Source: Thermoanaerobaculales bacterium (GTDB taxonomy: Bacteria; Acidobacteriota; Thermoanaerobaculia; Thermoanaerobaculales; Sulfomarinibacteraceae). From it: a stretch of DNA of 33,716 nucleotides. The notes beneath the pieces are model-generated. The model did not search any database and had not been told where the DNA came from. It worked only from the letters and a program-made list of their open reading frames with translations. The stretch's first letter is position 1; the number at the start of each line of letters is the position of its first letter. Where the stretch lies: the NCBI GenBank assembly GCA_025456145.1, contig JALOLD010000042.1:1-33716 (forward strand). Direction: 5' to 3'. Of the stretch, positions 21,895 to 30,626 are shown piece by piece. A program made the translations under genes and the position numbers.

Positions 21895-23166
21895 ATGACT
21901 AGCAAGAGGCTGACCCGAAACCTGGTGCTGCTGCTCGCCGCGGTCCTGCTGGGCAGCGTCCCGGCCTCGGCCCAGGTTCACATCCAGTGCCCCTGTGACA
22001 GGAACCAGGACGGTGATTGCCTGGACGTAAACAACTCCGGACCGCCGCCCGGACGGTACGACGAGCCCGCACTCGCCGAGTCGCTCGGGGTCGAGTGCAT
22101 CCACCTGACCGGGAGCGACGGCTTCTCCGTGATGGCCGACGGGAGACCGATGTACATGTTCAGCTTCGGATGGGCGACCGGTACACCCGAGGCGGACGTG
22201 ATGGACGAGATGATGCTGGGCGCCCAGTGGCCGGCGCCGACCATCGCGGTCGACGAGGGCAAGCAGCTCTACCTCAGCCTGTCGAACGTCGGCATGGTGA
22301 TCCGGCCCGATCTGTTCGATCCCCACACCGTCCACTTCCACGGCTTCCCGCAGTCGTCGACGGTGTTCGACGGGCTCCCCGAGTCGGGGATCTCGATCAA
22401 CCAGGGCTCGACCCTGACCTACTACTACAACCTGGTCGAGCCCGGGACCTTCATGTACCACTGCCACGTCGAGGCCACCGAGCACATGCAGATGGGGATG
22501 CTCGGCAACCTGTACGTGCGGGCGGCTCAGACCGACGGTAACTGGGGAACCTGCAACAACGGGACGTCGCCGTGCGCCGGGTTCGCCTACAACGACGGGG
22601 ACGGCTCGACCGGCTACGACGTCGAGTTTGCGCTCCAGCTTGGATCGTTCGATCCCGACTTCCACGACGCGAGCTGGACCGTCCAGCCACTGCCCTTTGC
22701 GCTGATGTGGGACCGCTACCCGATGATCAACGGCCGCGGCTACCCGGACACCGCCAACAACGCCTTCACCGCGCAGCCCCTCGACCCGGACACTCTCGAG
22801 GACCTGAACGGTCCCCACAACTCGCAGATTGTGGACTCGCGGATCGAGGCCACTGCTGGCGACAAGGTTCTGCTGCGGCTGTCCAACCTCAACATCACCT
22901 CAACCCACACCCTCATGAGCCCGAGCATTCCGATGAAGGTGGTGGGCATCGACGCCAAGGAGCTGGTGGCCGAGAACGGCGCCAAGCTCCACTACACGAC
23001 CAACTCGGTGACCATGGGCGGCGGCATGTCGGCCGACGTCATCCTGGACACCACAGGGGTTCCTGCCGGGACGTACTACGTGTACGCCTCGAACCTGCAG
23101 TACCTGGCAAACAACGACCAGTTGGCTGATCTCGGCGGCATGATGACCGAGATCCACATCCAGTAG
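21895..23166 (+). CDS. Two-domain multicopper oxidase-like protein 1 (type 1 Cu and half trinuclear site)
   Basis: The product is 423 residues with a Sec signal (1-26, ending ASAQ). An N-terminal CPCDRNQDGDCLD segment looks like a small Ca-binding loop. Cupredoxin domain 1 carries HTVHFHG (His144, His147, His149) and MYHCHVEATEHMQMGM (His189, Cys190, His191, His197, Met202). This gives all type 1 copper ligands plus four His for half of a trinuclear cluster. Cupredoxin domain 2 (about 270-423) keeps the fold but has THTLMSPSIPMKVV and YYVYASNLQ where HxxHxH and HCH would be expected, so it has no copper ligands. It therefore cannot build a trinuclear site alone. AAGGAGTG precedes the ATG. Probably a periplasmic or surface oxidase subunit acting with the next protein. 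Confidence 0.88.
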   Translation: MTSKRLTRNLVLLLAAVLLGSVPASAQVHIQCPCDRNQDGDCLDVNNSGPPPGRYDEPALAESLGVECIHLTGSDGFSVMADGRPMYMFSFGWATGTPEADVMDEMMLGAQWPAPTIAVDEGKQLYLSLSNVGMVIRPDLFDPHTVHFHGFPQSSTVFDGLPESGISINQGSTLTYYYNLVEPGTFMYHCHVEATEHMQMGMLGNLYVRAAQTDGNWGTCNNGTSPCAGFAYNDGDGSTGYDVEFALQLGSFDPDFHDASWTVQPLPFALMWDRYPMINGRGYPDTANNAFTAQPLDPDTLEDLNGPHNSQIVDSRIEATAGDKVLLRLSNLNITSTHTLMSPSIPMKVVGIDAKELVAENGAKLHYTTNSVTMGGGMSADVILDTTGVPAGTYYVYASNLQYLANNDQLADLGGMMTEIHIQ

Positions 23167-23182
23167 GGCGAGGAGGAACATC

Positions 23183-24562
23183 ATGAAGACACTCACGAAA
23201 CGACGCTCGACCTCCTGGGCCCTCTCGGCCGGCGCCCTCGTGCTGGTGCTGGCCGCAGCCGGCAGCGCCGGGGCCCAGGCCAGGATCGACGGTATCGTCG
23301 GTCAAACCACGTTCAGCTTCCGTGCCGGCGAGGGCCAGGTCAGCCTGCCAGACGGCGGATCGTACGAGTTCTGGGGCTATCAGGACCTCGACAACGTCGA
23401 GGGCGTCGGCGTGCCCCAGTACCCGGGGCCGACGATCATCGTCAACCAGGACCAGACCGTCACCATCAACCTGACGAGCTCGCTGCACGCCGGCTGCACG
23501 TCGATGATCTTCCCGGGGCACGAGGTCTCGGTGTCAGGTGGCGTGAACGCTCACGCAGGCCTGCAGACCCTGGAGTCGTGCGGCCCTGACGTCGTCGACG
23601 ACCTCGTCACCTACACCTTTACCGCCTCGGAGCCGGGCACCTACATGTACTACTCCGGCACCGAGCCCGAGCTCCAGATCGAAATGGGTCTGCTCGGCGC
23701 GATCATCGTCCGCCCCTCTGGGCACGGCTACGACGGGTTCAGCTACGCCTACAACCACGACAGCAGCTCCTTCGACCACGAGGTGATGTTCCTGCTCACC
23801 TCGATGGACCCGACCATTCACCAGCTCGCCGAGCAGCACCGCTTCACCGAGATCGATACGACGCGGCGCCTGCCGGTCTACTGGTTCATCAACGGCCGCG
23901 CGGCGCCGGACGATCTGGCCGACGCGTTCGTCGGGTGGCTGCCGCACCAGCCCTACAACTGCACCCCTCGAATGTCCCCCGGTCAGAAGCTCCTGGTGCG
24001 GATCCTCGGCGGGGACTTCGACCAGCACCCGCTCCACCTGCACGGCAACCACTACTACGAGATCGCCCGCTACGGCCGGCTCCTGCTGATGGACGACGGA
24101 ATGACCCTCGCCTCGCGGGGTAAGTTCACGACCCTGTCGGTGCCGGGCCAGACCGTCGACGCGATCTTCGAGTGGACCGGCGAAAACCTGGGTTGGGACA
24201 TCTACGGCTCGACCCTCGATGGGATTCCGGCTCACGCTTGCGTCGACGGCAATGGAGACGGCTTCGGCGACGTCTCCGCGGGCTCGACCTACGAGCACGA
24301 GTTTTGCGCCGACCACAACAAGCGGTTCCCCGTGACCCTGCCCGAGAACCAGAACCTCGCCTTCGGCGGCTGGTGGTCGGGTGGCCCGCTGATGGGGATC
24401 GGCGAGCCCCTGCCTCCTGGAGAGGGCGGCCTCAACCCGTACAACGGCTACTTCTTCATGTGGCACTCCCACACCGAGAAAGAGCTCACGAACTTCGACA
24501 TCTTCCCCGGCGGCATGCTCTCGATGATGGTGGTCGAGCCGCCCGGGACCCCGATCAACTAG
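23183..24562 (+). CDS. Two-domain multicopper oxidase-like protein 2 (other half of trinuclear site, no type 1 Cys)
   Basis: The product is 459 residues with a Sec signal (1-32, ending GAQA). Domain 1 has the cupredoxin frame (PGPTIIVNQDQTVTINL) but lacks copper ligands: SMIFPGHEV replaces HxHG, and MYYSGTEPELQIEMGL replaces the HxH strand. Domain 2 retains HPLHLHGNHY (His282, His285, His287) and MWHSHTEKELTNFDIFPGGM (His428, Ser429, His430). In canonical enzymes the middle residue of HCH is the type 1 Cys; here it is Ser, so only trinuclear ligands remain. The set is complementary to protein 1, 17 bp upstream. A DGNGDGFGD insert (about 355-363) resembles a Ca-binding loop. AGGAGG precedes the ATG. 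Confidence 0.88.
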   Translation: MKTLTKRRSTSWALSAGALVLVLAAAGSAGAQARIDGIVGQTTFSFRAGEGQVSLPDGGSYEFWGYQDLDNVEGVGVPQYPGPTIIVNQDQTVTINLTSSLHAGCTSMIFPGHEVSVSGGVNAHAGLQTLESCGPDVVDDLVTYTFTASEPGTYMYYSGTEPELQIEMGLLGAIIVRPSGHGYDGFSYAYNHDSSSFDHEVMFLLTSMDPTIHQLAEQHRFTEIDTTRRLPVYWFINGRAAPDDLADAFVGWLPHQPYNCTPRMSPGQKLLVRILGGDFDQHPLHLHGNHYYEIARYGRLLLMDDGMTLASRGKFTTLSVPGQTVDAIFEWTGENLGWDIYGSTLDGIPAHACVDGNGDGFGDVSAGSTYEHEFCADHNKRFPVTLPENQNLAFGGWWSGGPLMGIGEPLPPGEGGLNPYNGYFFMWHSHTEKELTNFDIFPGGMLSMMVVEPPGTPIN

Positions 24563-24580
24563 GCGAAGGAGGCGATCACA

Positions 24581-26530
24581 ATGAACCGCACGACTGTAAG
24601 CAAACACGCGAAGCGACTGGCCCTCGGGCTGGCCGCGCTCGCCCTCGCGGCCACGCCCTCCTCCGCGCAGACCACATTCGATCTGTGCGCCACGACGGGG
24701 ACAGTGGTGATGCCCGGCGGAGCGAGCGTCGACATCTGGGGCTATGTCCTCGGATCGACCTGCGCGCCGGGTGACGCAACCATCCCTGGTCCGGTGATCC
24801 GGCCGACCCCGGGAGCCGCGACCCTGACCATCAACCTGACCAACAACCTGTCCGAGTCGGTTTCGTTCTTCGTCCCGGGGATGGTGGCCTCGTCGGCCAC
24901 CGGGATCGCCGGCCGGTTCACCGGCGAGGCGGGCGCCTCGGGCGGCACCGCTAGCTACACATTCAACCTCACCGGCCGTTCGGGGACCTTCCTCTACCAC
25001 AGCGCCACCAACAGGATCCGCACCCAGGTACCCATGGGCATGTACGGTGCCCTGGTGGTCGACGCGGCGGCGGGCCAGGCGTATGCCGACGTCGCCTACG
25101 ACAGCGACCAGGTGCTGGTCTACAGCGAGATCGACCCAGCGCTCAATGCCGACCCGACCGGCATGGACGGCGCCAAGGTGATCAACTGGCTGCCGCAGTA
25201 CTTCCTGATCAACGGTCAGGCGTACCCGAACACCACGTCGCTGCCGATCACCGTCGGCGACAATGTTCTGCTCCGGTTCGTCAACGCCGGTCTCGACTCG
25301 GTGATGCCGACCCTCGGCGGCGGGCTCTACATGAACCTCAAGGCCGAGGACGGCAACCGCTACCCCCACTCGATCCACCAGTACGGGCTCGATCTGCAGG
25401 CCGGCAAGACCATCGACGCGATGATCCAGGTGACGGCCGCCGGCCGCTACGCGATCTACGACCGGTCGGACCACACCACCAACGGGGCGGCCTCCGGCGG
25501 TGGGATGCTCGTCAACCTCGACGCGGCCGCCGGCGCCGGGCTGCTCCAGTTCAACAGTGCGACGTACAGCGTGGCCGAGAACGTAGTCGGAGGCATCGCG
25601 ACGTTCACCGTCGATCGGATCGGCGGCGGCGCCGGAGCGGTCTCGGTGGACTACGCCACCGTCGACGGCTCGGCGACCGACGGGCTCGACTACACGGGAT
25701 CCGCAGGAACGCTGAACTTCGCCGACGGGGTGATCTCGGCGTCCTTCGATGTACCGATCCTCGACGACGCCACCTGGGAGGGTGACGAGAACTTCAGCAT
25801 CGACCTCAGCAACGCGACCGGCGGCGCCGTGATCGGCTCGCCGACCAGCACCGTGGTCACCATCCTCGAGGACGATCCGGGCCCCGGCATGCTGCAGCTC
25901 AGCGCCGCGACCTACAGCGCGGTCGAGAACGGCGGCACGCTGACGTTCACCGTCGATCGGGTCGGCGGAAGCGCCGGCGCGGCGACGGTCGACTACGCGA
26001 CCACCGACGGCACGGCGACCGATGGGCCCGACTACACGGGCTCCGCCGGTACGCTGAGCTGGGTCGCCGGCGACGCAACCTCGCAGAACGTCGCCATCAC
26101 GATCCTCGACGACCTCACTTACGAGGGCGATGAGGACTTCTTCGTCAGCCTCAGCAACGCAACCGGCGCCTCTATCGGCGTCCCAGCGAGCGCGATCGCG
26201 ACCATCCTCGAGGACGAACCGGCGCCGAACGTCGCACCGACCGCCGTCGACGACTTCACGACCTCCCCCAGGGGGGAGACGCTCGCCAACTACGACATCG
26301 TCGCCAACGACGAGGACTTGGACGGAACCATCGACCCGACGTCCGTCGTGATCACCACCGGCGCCACGACTCAGCGCGGCGGCACCGTCGTCAACAACGG
26401 TGACGGAACCATCACCTACGATCCGCCGAACCCGGGCTTCACCGGAACCGACACCTTCCAGTACACCGTCGACGACAACGTCGGCGCCACCTCCAACGTC
26501 GCGACCGTCCACATCAACGTCACCAAGTAA
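24581..26530 (+). CDS. Degenerate multicopper oxidase-like protein 3 fused to Calx-beta and Ig-like domains
   Basis: The product is 649 residues with a Sec signal (1-30, ending SSAQ). Residues 31-315 are two cupredoxin domains recognisable by IPGPVIRPTPGAATLTINL, FLYHSATNRIRTQVPMGMYG and QYFLINGQAYPNT. None of the four copper motifs survives. They are followed by two Calx-beta domains (about 320-432 and 437-546; VDYATVDGSATDGLDYTGS and VDYATTDGTATDGPDYTGS) and a C-terminal cadherin-like/Ig-like domain (about 550-649; TGTDTFQYTVDD). It is probably a structural subunit tethering the copper-bearing partners to a surface matrix. It lies 18 bp after protein 2, with AAGGAGG before the ATG, and the terminator at 26545 closes this unit. 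Confidence 0.83.
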   Translation: MNRTTVSKHAKRLALGLAALALAATPSSAQTTFDLCATTGTVVMPGGASVDIWGYVLGSTCAPGDATIPGPVIRPTPGAATLTINLTNNLSESVSFFVPGMVASSATGIAGRFTGEAGASGGTASYTFNLTGRSGTFLYHSATNRIRTQVPMGMYGALVVDAAAGQAYADVAYDSDQVLVYSEIDPALNADPTGMDGAKVINWLPQYFLINGQAYPNTTSLPITVGDNVLLRFVNAGLDSVMPTLGGGLYMNLKAEDGNRYPHSIHQYGLDLQAGKTIDAMIQVTAAGRYAIYDRSDHTTNGAASGGGMLVNLDAAAGAGLLQFNSATYSVAENVVGGIATFTVDRIGGGAGAVSVDYATVDGSATDGLDYTGSAGTLNFADGVISASFDVPILDDATWEGDENFSIDLSNATGGAVIGSPTSTVVTILEDDPGPGMLQLSAATYSAVENGGTLTFTVDRVGGSAGAATVDYATTDGTATDGPDYTGSAGTLSWVAGDATSQNVAITILDDLTYEGDEDFFVSLSNATGASIGVPASAIATILEDEPAPNVAPTAVDDFTTSPRGETLANYDIVANDEDLDGTIDPTSVVITTGATTQRGGTVVNNGDGTITYDPPNPGFTGTDTFQYTVDDNVGATSNVATVHINVTK

Positions 26531-26544
26531 CGACTCAGCAAAAT

Positions 26545-26574
26545 GGCCGGGCGCTCCTTCGTGGGCGCCCGGCC
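26545..26574 (+). terminator. Intrinsic terminator after the third MCO-like gene
   Basis: Perfect 10-bp arms GGCCGGGCGC (26545-26554) and GCGCCCGGCC (26565-26574) enclose a 10-nt loop. They are preceded by AAAAT and followed by GCCTTCCTTC. The hairpin begins 15 bp past the stop. Confidence 0.75.
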
Positions 26575-26614
26575 GCCTTCCTTCTCCAACGACCGACCTC
26601 ACAAGGACGACACC

Positions 26615-27163
26615 GTGAACGCAAAGAAACATTACGCCTCACAATCCACCCCGGGCCGGATCGCGGTCGGCGTTGCCGCCGCTGTCGTAGTTCTGCTGAC
26701 CGCCGGCGCGGTGGCCGCCGATGATCTGGCGACCCTGGCCGATGTCACCCGGGCCCGCGTCGATGGTGCGCAAACCGTTGCACAAACGGATGAGGCCATT
26801 GACACCGGCCTCAGTCAGGAGGACAGCGCCTGGATGGCCGAGACCTGGGGCATCGAGGTGACCAGCATCCGGCTGACCGCCAACGACCACATGATCGACT
26901 TCCGTTACCGGGTGCTCGACTCGGCAAAGGCGAGCGACCTCTTCGTCCGTCAGACCAAACCGGCCCTGATCCACCAGGAGACCGGCCGGGTGCTGGCCGT
27001 GCCCGAGACCGCCAAGGTCGGCCCTCTGCGCAACTCGAACCAGCCCCAGGAGGGCAAGATCTACTGGATGTTCTTCGGCAACGCCGGCAACCTGGTTCAC
27101 ACCGGTGACCAGGTCACCGTGAAAATCGGCGACTTCACCGCCGAGAATCTCGTGGTGGAGTAG
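26615..27163 (+). CDS. Small exported protein of unknown function
   Basis: The product is 182 residues from a GTG at 26615 preceded by AAGGA; the frame is open further upstream, but that part overlaps the terminator hairpin. A hydrophobic segment (about 15-33, GRIAVGVAAAVVVLLTAGAV) should export or anchor it. The mature domain reads WGIEVTSIRLTANDHMIDFR, then YRVLDSAKASDLFVRQTKP, then GPLRNSNQPQEGKIYWMFFG and GDQVTVKIGDF. It looks like a well-conserved single beta-rich domain, but I cannot name the family. There are no cysteines or haem sites. Position between the multicopper-oxidase-like genes and the protease suggests an accessory surface role, unproven. Confidence 0.65.
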   Translation: MNAKKHYASQSTPGRIAVGVAAAVVVLLTAGAVAADDLATLADVTRARVDGAQTVAQTDEAIDTGLSQEDSAWMAETWGIEVTSIRLTANDHMIDFRYRVLDSAKASDLFVRQTKPALIHQETGRVLAVPETAKVGPLRNSNQPQEGKIYWMFFGNAGNLVHTGDQVTVKIGDFTAENLVVE

Positions 27164-27188
27164 CACGACCGGGTGGTGGAGTGACCGG

Positions 27189-30100
27189 ATGACACACAAC
27201 ACAACCCTAAGATCGATCCTGTTCGGCGCCGCCGTCGGCGCCGCACTGCTTGTCACCCTCCCGGCGCGGGCCGACGGCACCGTCGATCCGGATCTCCGGG
27301 CGGTGCTCGAGCGCCTCGGCCCCGGGGACCGGGCCTCCGTGATCGTCCGCTTCGCCGGGCGCGCGCAACCCAAGCGGCTCGCCGGGGCGACCCGCGCCGA
27401 GCGCCGGGCAGCCGTCGAACGCGATCTCAGAGCGCGTCTCGAGCGCCGGCGGGCGGCGGTGGCGCCGATTCTCGAAGACCCCTCGGTCGCGAGGCTGACC
27501 GAGCTGTGGACGATCAACGGCATCGCCCTGAGTGCAGACGCCGGGGTGATCCGTGAGCTCGCCGAGAGCCCGGAGGTGGCGAGCATCACGCTCGACCGCG
27601 TGATCGACGCGCCGGTACCGGTCAAGGGCCAGACCGCCGCTGCCGAGTGGAATCTGGATTCGATTCGTGCGCCCGAGCTTTGGGCGGCCGGCCACACCGG
27701 CGTCGGGGTCGTCATCGGCAGCATGGACACCGGGGTGGACGAGACTCACCCCGATCTCGCGCCAGCCTACCGGGGCGGGGGCAACAGCTGGCTCGACCCC
27801 TACGGCGAGCACCCCGATCCGCACGACCGCAGCGGCCACGGTACCCAGACGATGGGCGTCATGGTCGGAGGCTCCGCCGGCGGGTCGGCCATCGGTGTAG
27901 CGCCGGGCGCGCAGTGGATCGCGGCCAAGATCTTCAACGACGCGGGCCAGGCGAGCCTGAGCGCCATCCACGAGGGCTTCCAGTGGATGCTCGATCCCGA
28001 CGATGACCCCGACACCGACGACGGCGCAAGCGTCGTCAACAACTCCTGGAGCCTGCAGAACATCGGCGACTGCGACCTGGAGTTCGAGCAGGATCTGGAG
28101 ATCCTGCGCGCCGCCGGCGTCGCGGTCGTGTTCTCGGGTGGCAACTACGGCGCGAGCGCAGGCACGAGCGTGTCCCCCGCCAACAACCCGTCAGGCTTCG
28201 GTGTCGGTTTCGTTGACGATCGCGACAAGGTCCACATCTCGAGCGGCCGGGGCCCGTCGGCCTGCGGCGGCGGCCTGTACCCGAAGGTAGTGGCGCCTGG
28301 CGTCAACGTGCGCACCGCCGACCTCGGCGCCTACTGGGCCTGGGTCAGCGGCGCCTCGATCGCTGCGCCGCACGTGTCGGGTGCGATGGCTCTGCTGCGG
28401 AGCGCCCACCCGGAGGCCACAGTCGAGATGCTCGAGCGGGCGCTCCAGGCGAGTGCCGTCGACCTGGGCGCCGTCGGTGCGGACTCGACCTATGGAAGCG
28501 GGCGGATTGACCTCGTCCTTGCCGAGCAGATTCTCGGCGACCTAAGGACCGGCGGAGTCGGCGCATCGACGGTCTACACCGACGAGGGAACGTTCCTCGC
28601 CGCCATCGCCGGCCAGACGGTCGTGGCGGAAGGATTCGAGGACGACCTTGTCTGGGGCGGTACGCGCAGCCCGGACTCGCTGGCGGTCGTGGCGTCCCAG
28701 GGCATCGACTGGAGCTCGAACCTCCCGGGGAACGAGCTCAGCACGAGCGGCGGTGCGGCGCGCACCGGAAGCTGGGGGTTGTACTCGAACCCGCACGGCA
28801 ACCAGGGCGTCCCGAGCCCGACGGACTTCATCGAGGACGGGGTGATCGGGTCGTCGGGTCAACCGCTGGTCGCGGTGGGGGCGTGGGTCCGCGGCACCTT
28901 CGGAGGCGATGTCGTCGCCATCCTCGACGGTGACGAGGCCAACCCGATCGGCCTCGGGCCGGTGGTCGCGGCCCACCAGTTCTACGGCGTGGTGACCGAT
29001 GGCGCCTTTTCGACCTTCGAGTTCCGCGAGATCGAGGGCACCTTCGAGGACCAGAGGTACATTTTTCTCGATGACGTCACGGTTGCTCTGTCGACCGGGG
29101 GTGGGGCCCCGGTCATGGACGGTGTGGTGGCCGGCGTCGCGAACCTGCCGGGCGCACTGGGCAGCGACTGGCATACCGACCTGTTCTTGCACAACTCGTC
29201 GACGTCGCCGATCTCCGCCGAGCTGTACTTCAGCGCCGAGGGCGAGACCGCGGGCGATCTCGGGCTCGTTGCCGAAATCGCGCCCGCCCAGACGCTGACC
29301 CTGGCGGACGTCGTTGCGACCGTGTTCGGCGTGCAGGGGAGCGGTGCGATCTTCTGGCGGGTGGTCGACGGGGATCCAGCGGGGCTCGTCGCCAGCGCCA
29401 ACACCTTCAACCGGGTCAACGCCGTCAAACGATATGGCCAGCAGATTGCCGGAATGCGGTGGACCGACGCCGCGCCAGCCGGCACCCTGGTGCTGACCCC
29501 GGCCATCGCCGGTCGCTACCGCACCAACCTCGGATTCGCCACGGACGGTGACTGCTCGGTGGTAGTCGTCCGCGCATACGACCGGTCAAGCAGCCTCGTC
29601 GGGCAACAGGCCTACAACGTCCAACCCTGGTCTTGGCTCCAGCTCAACTCGCTGTTCCGGAGGGTCTTCCCGGACCTGATCGACGACCCTGACGCGGTAT
29701 CCGAGGCCGAGAGCCTGCACCGCTTCGAGGTCGTTGGCGTCGACGGCCGGGTTGCTGCCTACACGAGCATCATCGACAACGCCACCAGTGACGGCAGCTA
29801 CATGGTGGGTCAGGTTCCACTCGCCGACGGCGTCCAGTGGCTACCCGGCGCGGCTGTCGTCGAGGGCGCCAACGCGAGCAACTGGCGCTCCGACGTAGTC
29901 GCGATCAGCACCTCCGGGATTACGGGCTCTGCGGACGTCGCCTACTACCCGGCCGGCCAGGACAACAGCGGGCGCCCGGTCAGCTGGAACGTGCAGCTCG
30001 ACGTCGGGGAGAGCCTGTTCGTGGGCAACATCCTGGCCGAGCTGTTCGGCTACTCGCCGCCGGCAGTGGGGAGCCTCGCGGTGAGCTCGGCGCAGTCGCC

Positions 30101-30584
30101 GCCGTTGCTCTGGATGCGGACCTATACCGAGGAGCCGACTGTAGGCGGCGACCTGGTCACCTACGGGCAGGCGGTTCTTCCTCGCGCAACGGTCGCGACG
30201 ATCGCCGCAGGCTCCGCTGGGACGGTTTCAGGCTTCAGTACCGACGCCTCGACGAGGGCCAATCTGATCCTCCAGAACACCCGCGTTGCGGCCGACGGCA
30301 CGCGCCTCGCGAGCGAGGTCCGGGTCGAGCTGCTCGAGGCCGCTGGGACGGTGCTTCACGAGCGAACGTACTCGCTGCTGCCCGGCGAGTACCTGCAGCA
30401 CAATCGGTTTGTCGAGGATGCCGGCGTTGGATCCGTCCTCGGTGCAAGCCTGCGGGTGAATGTGCTCAGCGAGCCGGGTCCGGGGGAGACGGGCGGCGTC
30501 GACGCGATGGTGTCCGAGGTCAACGGCAACATCGTCGCCGGGTCCAACGACAGCCGGCTGGTCAGGGCCTGTGTGATGGAGTGA
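27189..30584 (+). CDS. Secreted S8 (subtilisin-like) serine protease with tandem C-terminal repeats
   Basis: The product is 1131 residues with a Sec signal (about 1-28, ending PARAD). Residues 45-140 are an inhibitor-like propeptide (ASVIVRFAGR). The subtilase domain spans about 155-450 with Asp180 in GSMDTGVDETHPDL, His217 in SGHGTQTMG, oxyanion Asn319 in FSGGNYG and Ser390 in SGASIAAPHVSGA, so the catalytic set is complete. Residues 461-635 are an unnamed domain (AEGFEDDLVWGGTRSP, then ARTGSWGLY) shared with the next gene product. From about 640 to the end are four beta-sandwich repeats beginning WHTDLFLHNSS, YRTNLGFATD, NWRSDVVAIS and TRANLILQN, a type common in acidobacterial secreted proteins. 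GGAGTGA precedes the ATG. It may process or remodel the surface proteins encoded around it. Confidence 0.9.
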   Translation: MTHNTTLRSILFGAAVGAALLVTLPARADGTVDPDLRAVLERLGPGDRASVIVRFAGRAQPKRLAGATRAERRAAVERDLRARLERRRAAVAPILEDPSVARLTELWTINGIALSADAGVIRELAESPEVASITLDRVIDAPVPVKGQTAAAEWNLDSIRAPELWAAGHTGVGVVIGSMDTGVDETHPDLAPAYRGGGNSWLDPYGEHPDPHDRSGHGTQTMGVMVGGSAGGSAIGVAPGAQWIAAKIFNDAGQASLSAIHEGFQWMLDPDDDPDTDDGASVVNNSWSLQNIGDCDLEFEQDLEILRAAGVAVVFSGGNYGASAGTSVSPANNPSGFGVGFVDDRDKVHISSGRGPSACGGGLYPKVVAPGVNVRTADLGAYWAWVSGASIAAPHVSGAMALLRSAHPEATVEMLERALQASAVDLGAVGADSTYGSGRIDLVLAEQILGDLRTGGVGASTVYTDEGTFLAAIAGQTVVAEGFEDDLVWGGTRSPDSLAVVASQGIDWSSNLPGNELSTSGGAARTGSWGLYSNPHGNQGVPSPTDFIEDGVIGSSGQPLVAVGAWVRGTFGGDVVAILDGDEANPIGLGPVVAAHQFYGVVTDGAFSTFEFREIEGTFEDQRYIFLDDVTVALSTGGGAPVMDGVVAGVANLPGALGSDWHTDLFLHNSSTSPISAELYFSAEGETAGDLGLVAEIAPAQTLTLADVVATVFGVQGSGAIFWRVVDGDPAGLVASANTFNRVNAVKRYGQQIAGMRWTDAAPAGTLVLTPAIAGRYRTNLGFATDGDCSVVVVRAYDRSSSLVGQQAYNVQPWSWLQLNSLFRRVFPDLIDDPDAVSEAESLHRFEVVGVDGRVAAYTSIIDNATSDGSYMVGQVPLADGVQWLPGAAVVEGANASNWRSDVVAISTSGITGSADVAYYPAGQDNSGRPVSWNVQLDVGESLFVGNILAELFGYSPPAVGSLAVSSAQSPPLLWMRTYTEEPTVGGDLVTYGQAVLPRATVATIAAGSAGTVSGFSTDASTRANLILQNTRVAADGTRLASEVRVELLEAAGTVLHERTYSLLPGEYLQHNRFVEDAGVGSVLGASLRVNVLSEPGPGETGGVDAMVSEVNGNIVAGSNDSRLVRACVME

Positions 30585-30626
30585 AAGGGGCGTCGGCGAT
30601 CGCGACCGCGCCGGGTGGTGAGCTCG

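Noticed and set aside
21895..23166. Copper nitrite reductase (NirK) as the identity of MCO-like protein 1
   Set aside because: HxxHxH plus HCH in domain 1 matches laccase-type ligands. The ligand-free domain 2 and the paired half-site in the next gene fit a multicopper oxidase better.
23534..26632. Open frame of more than 1000 codons antisense to the MCO-like genes, with similar long antisense frames at 19244-21634, 16298-18169 and 31539-33398
   Set aside because: These mirror strongly coding plus-strand genes in GC-rich DNA. The translations are low-complexity Arg/Val/Asp-rich strings with no domain, and none has a convincing start.
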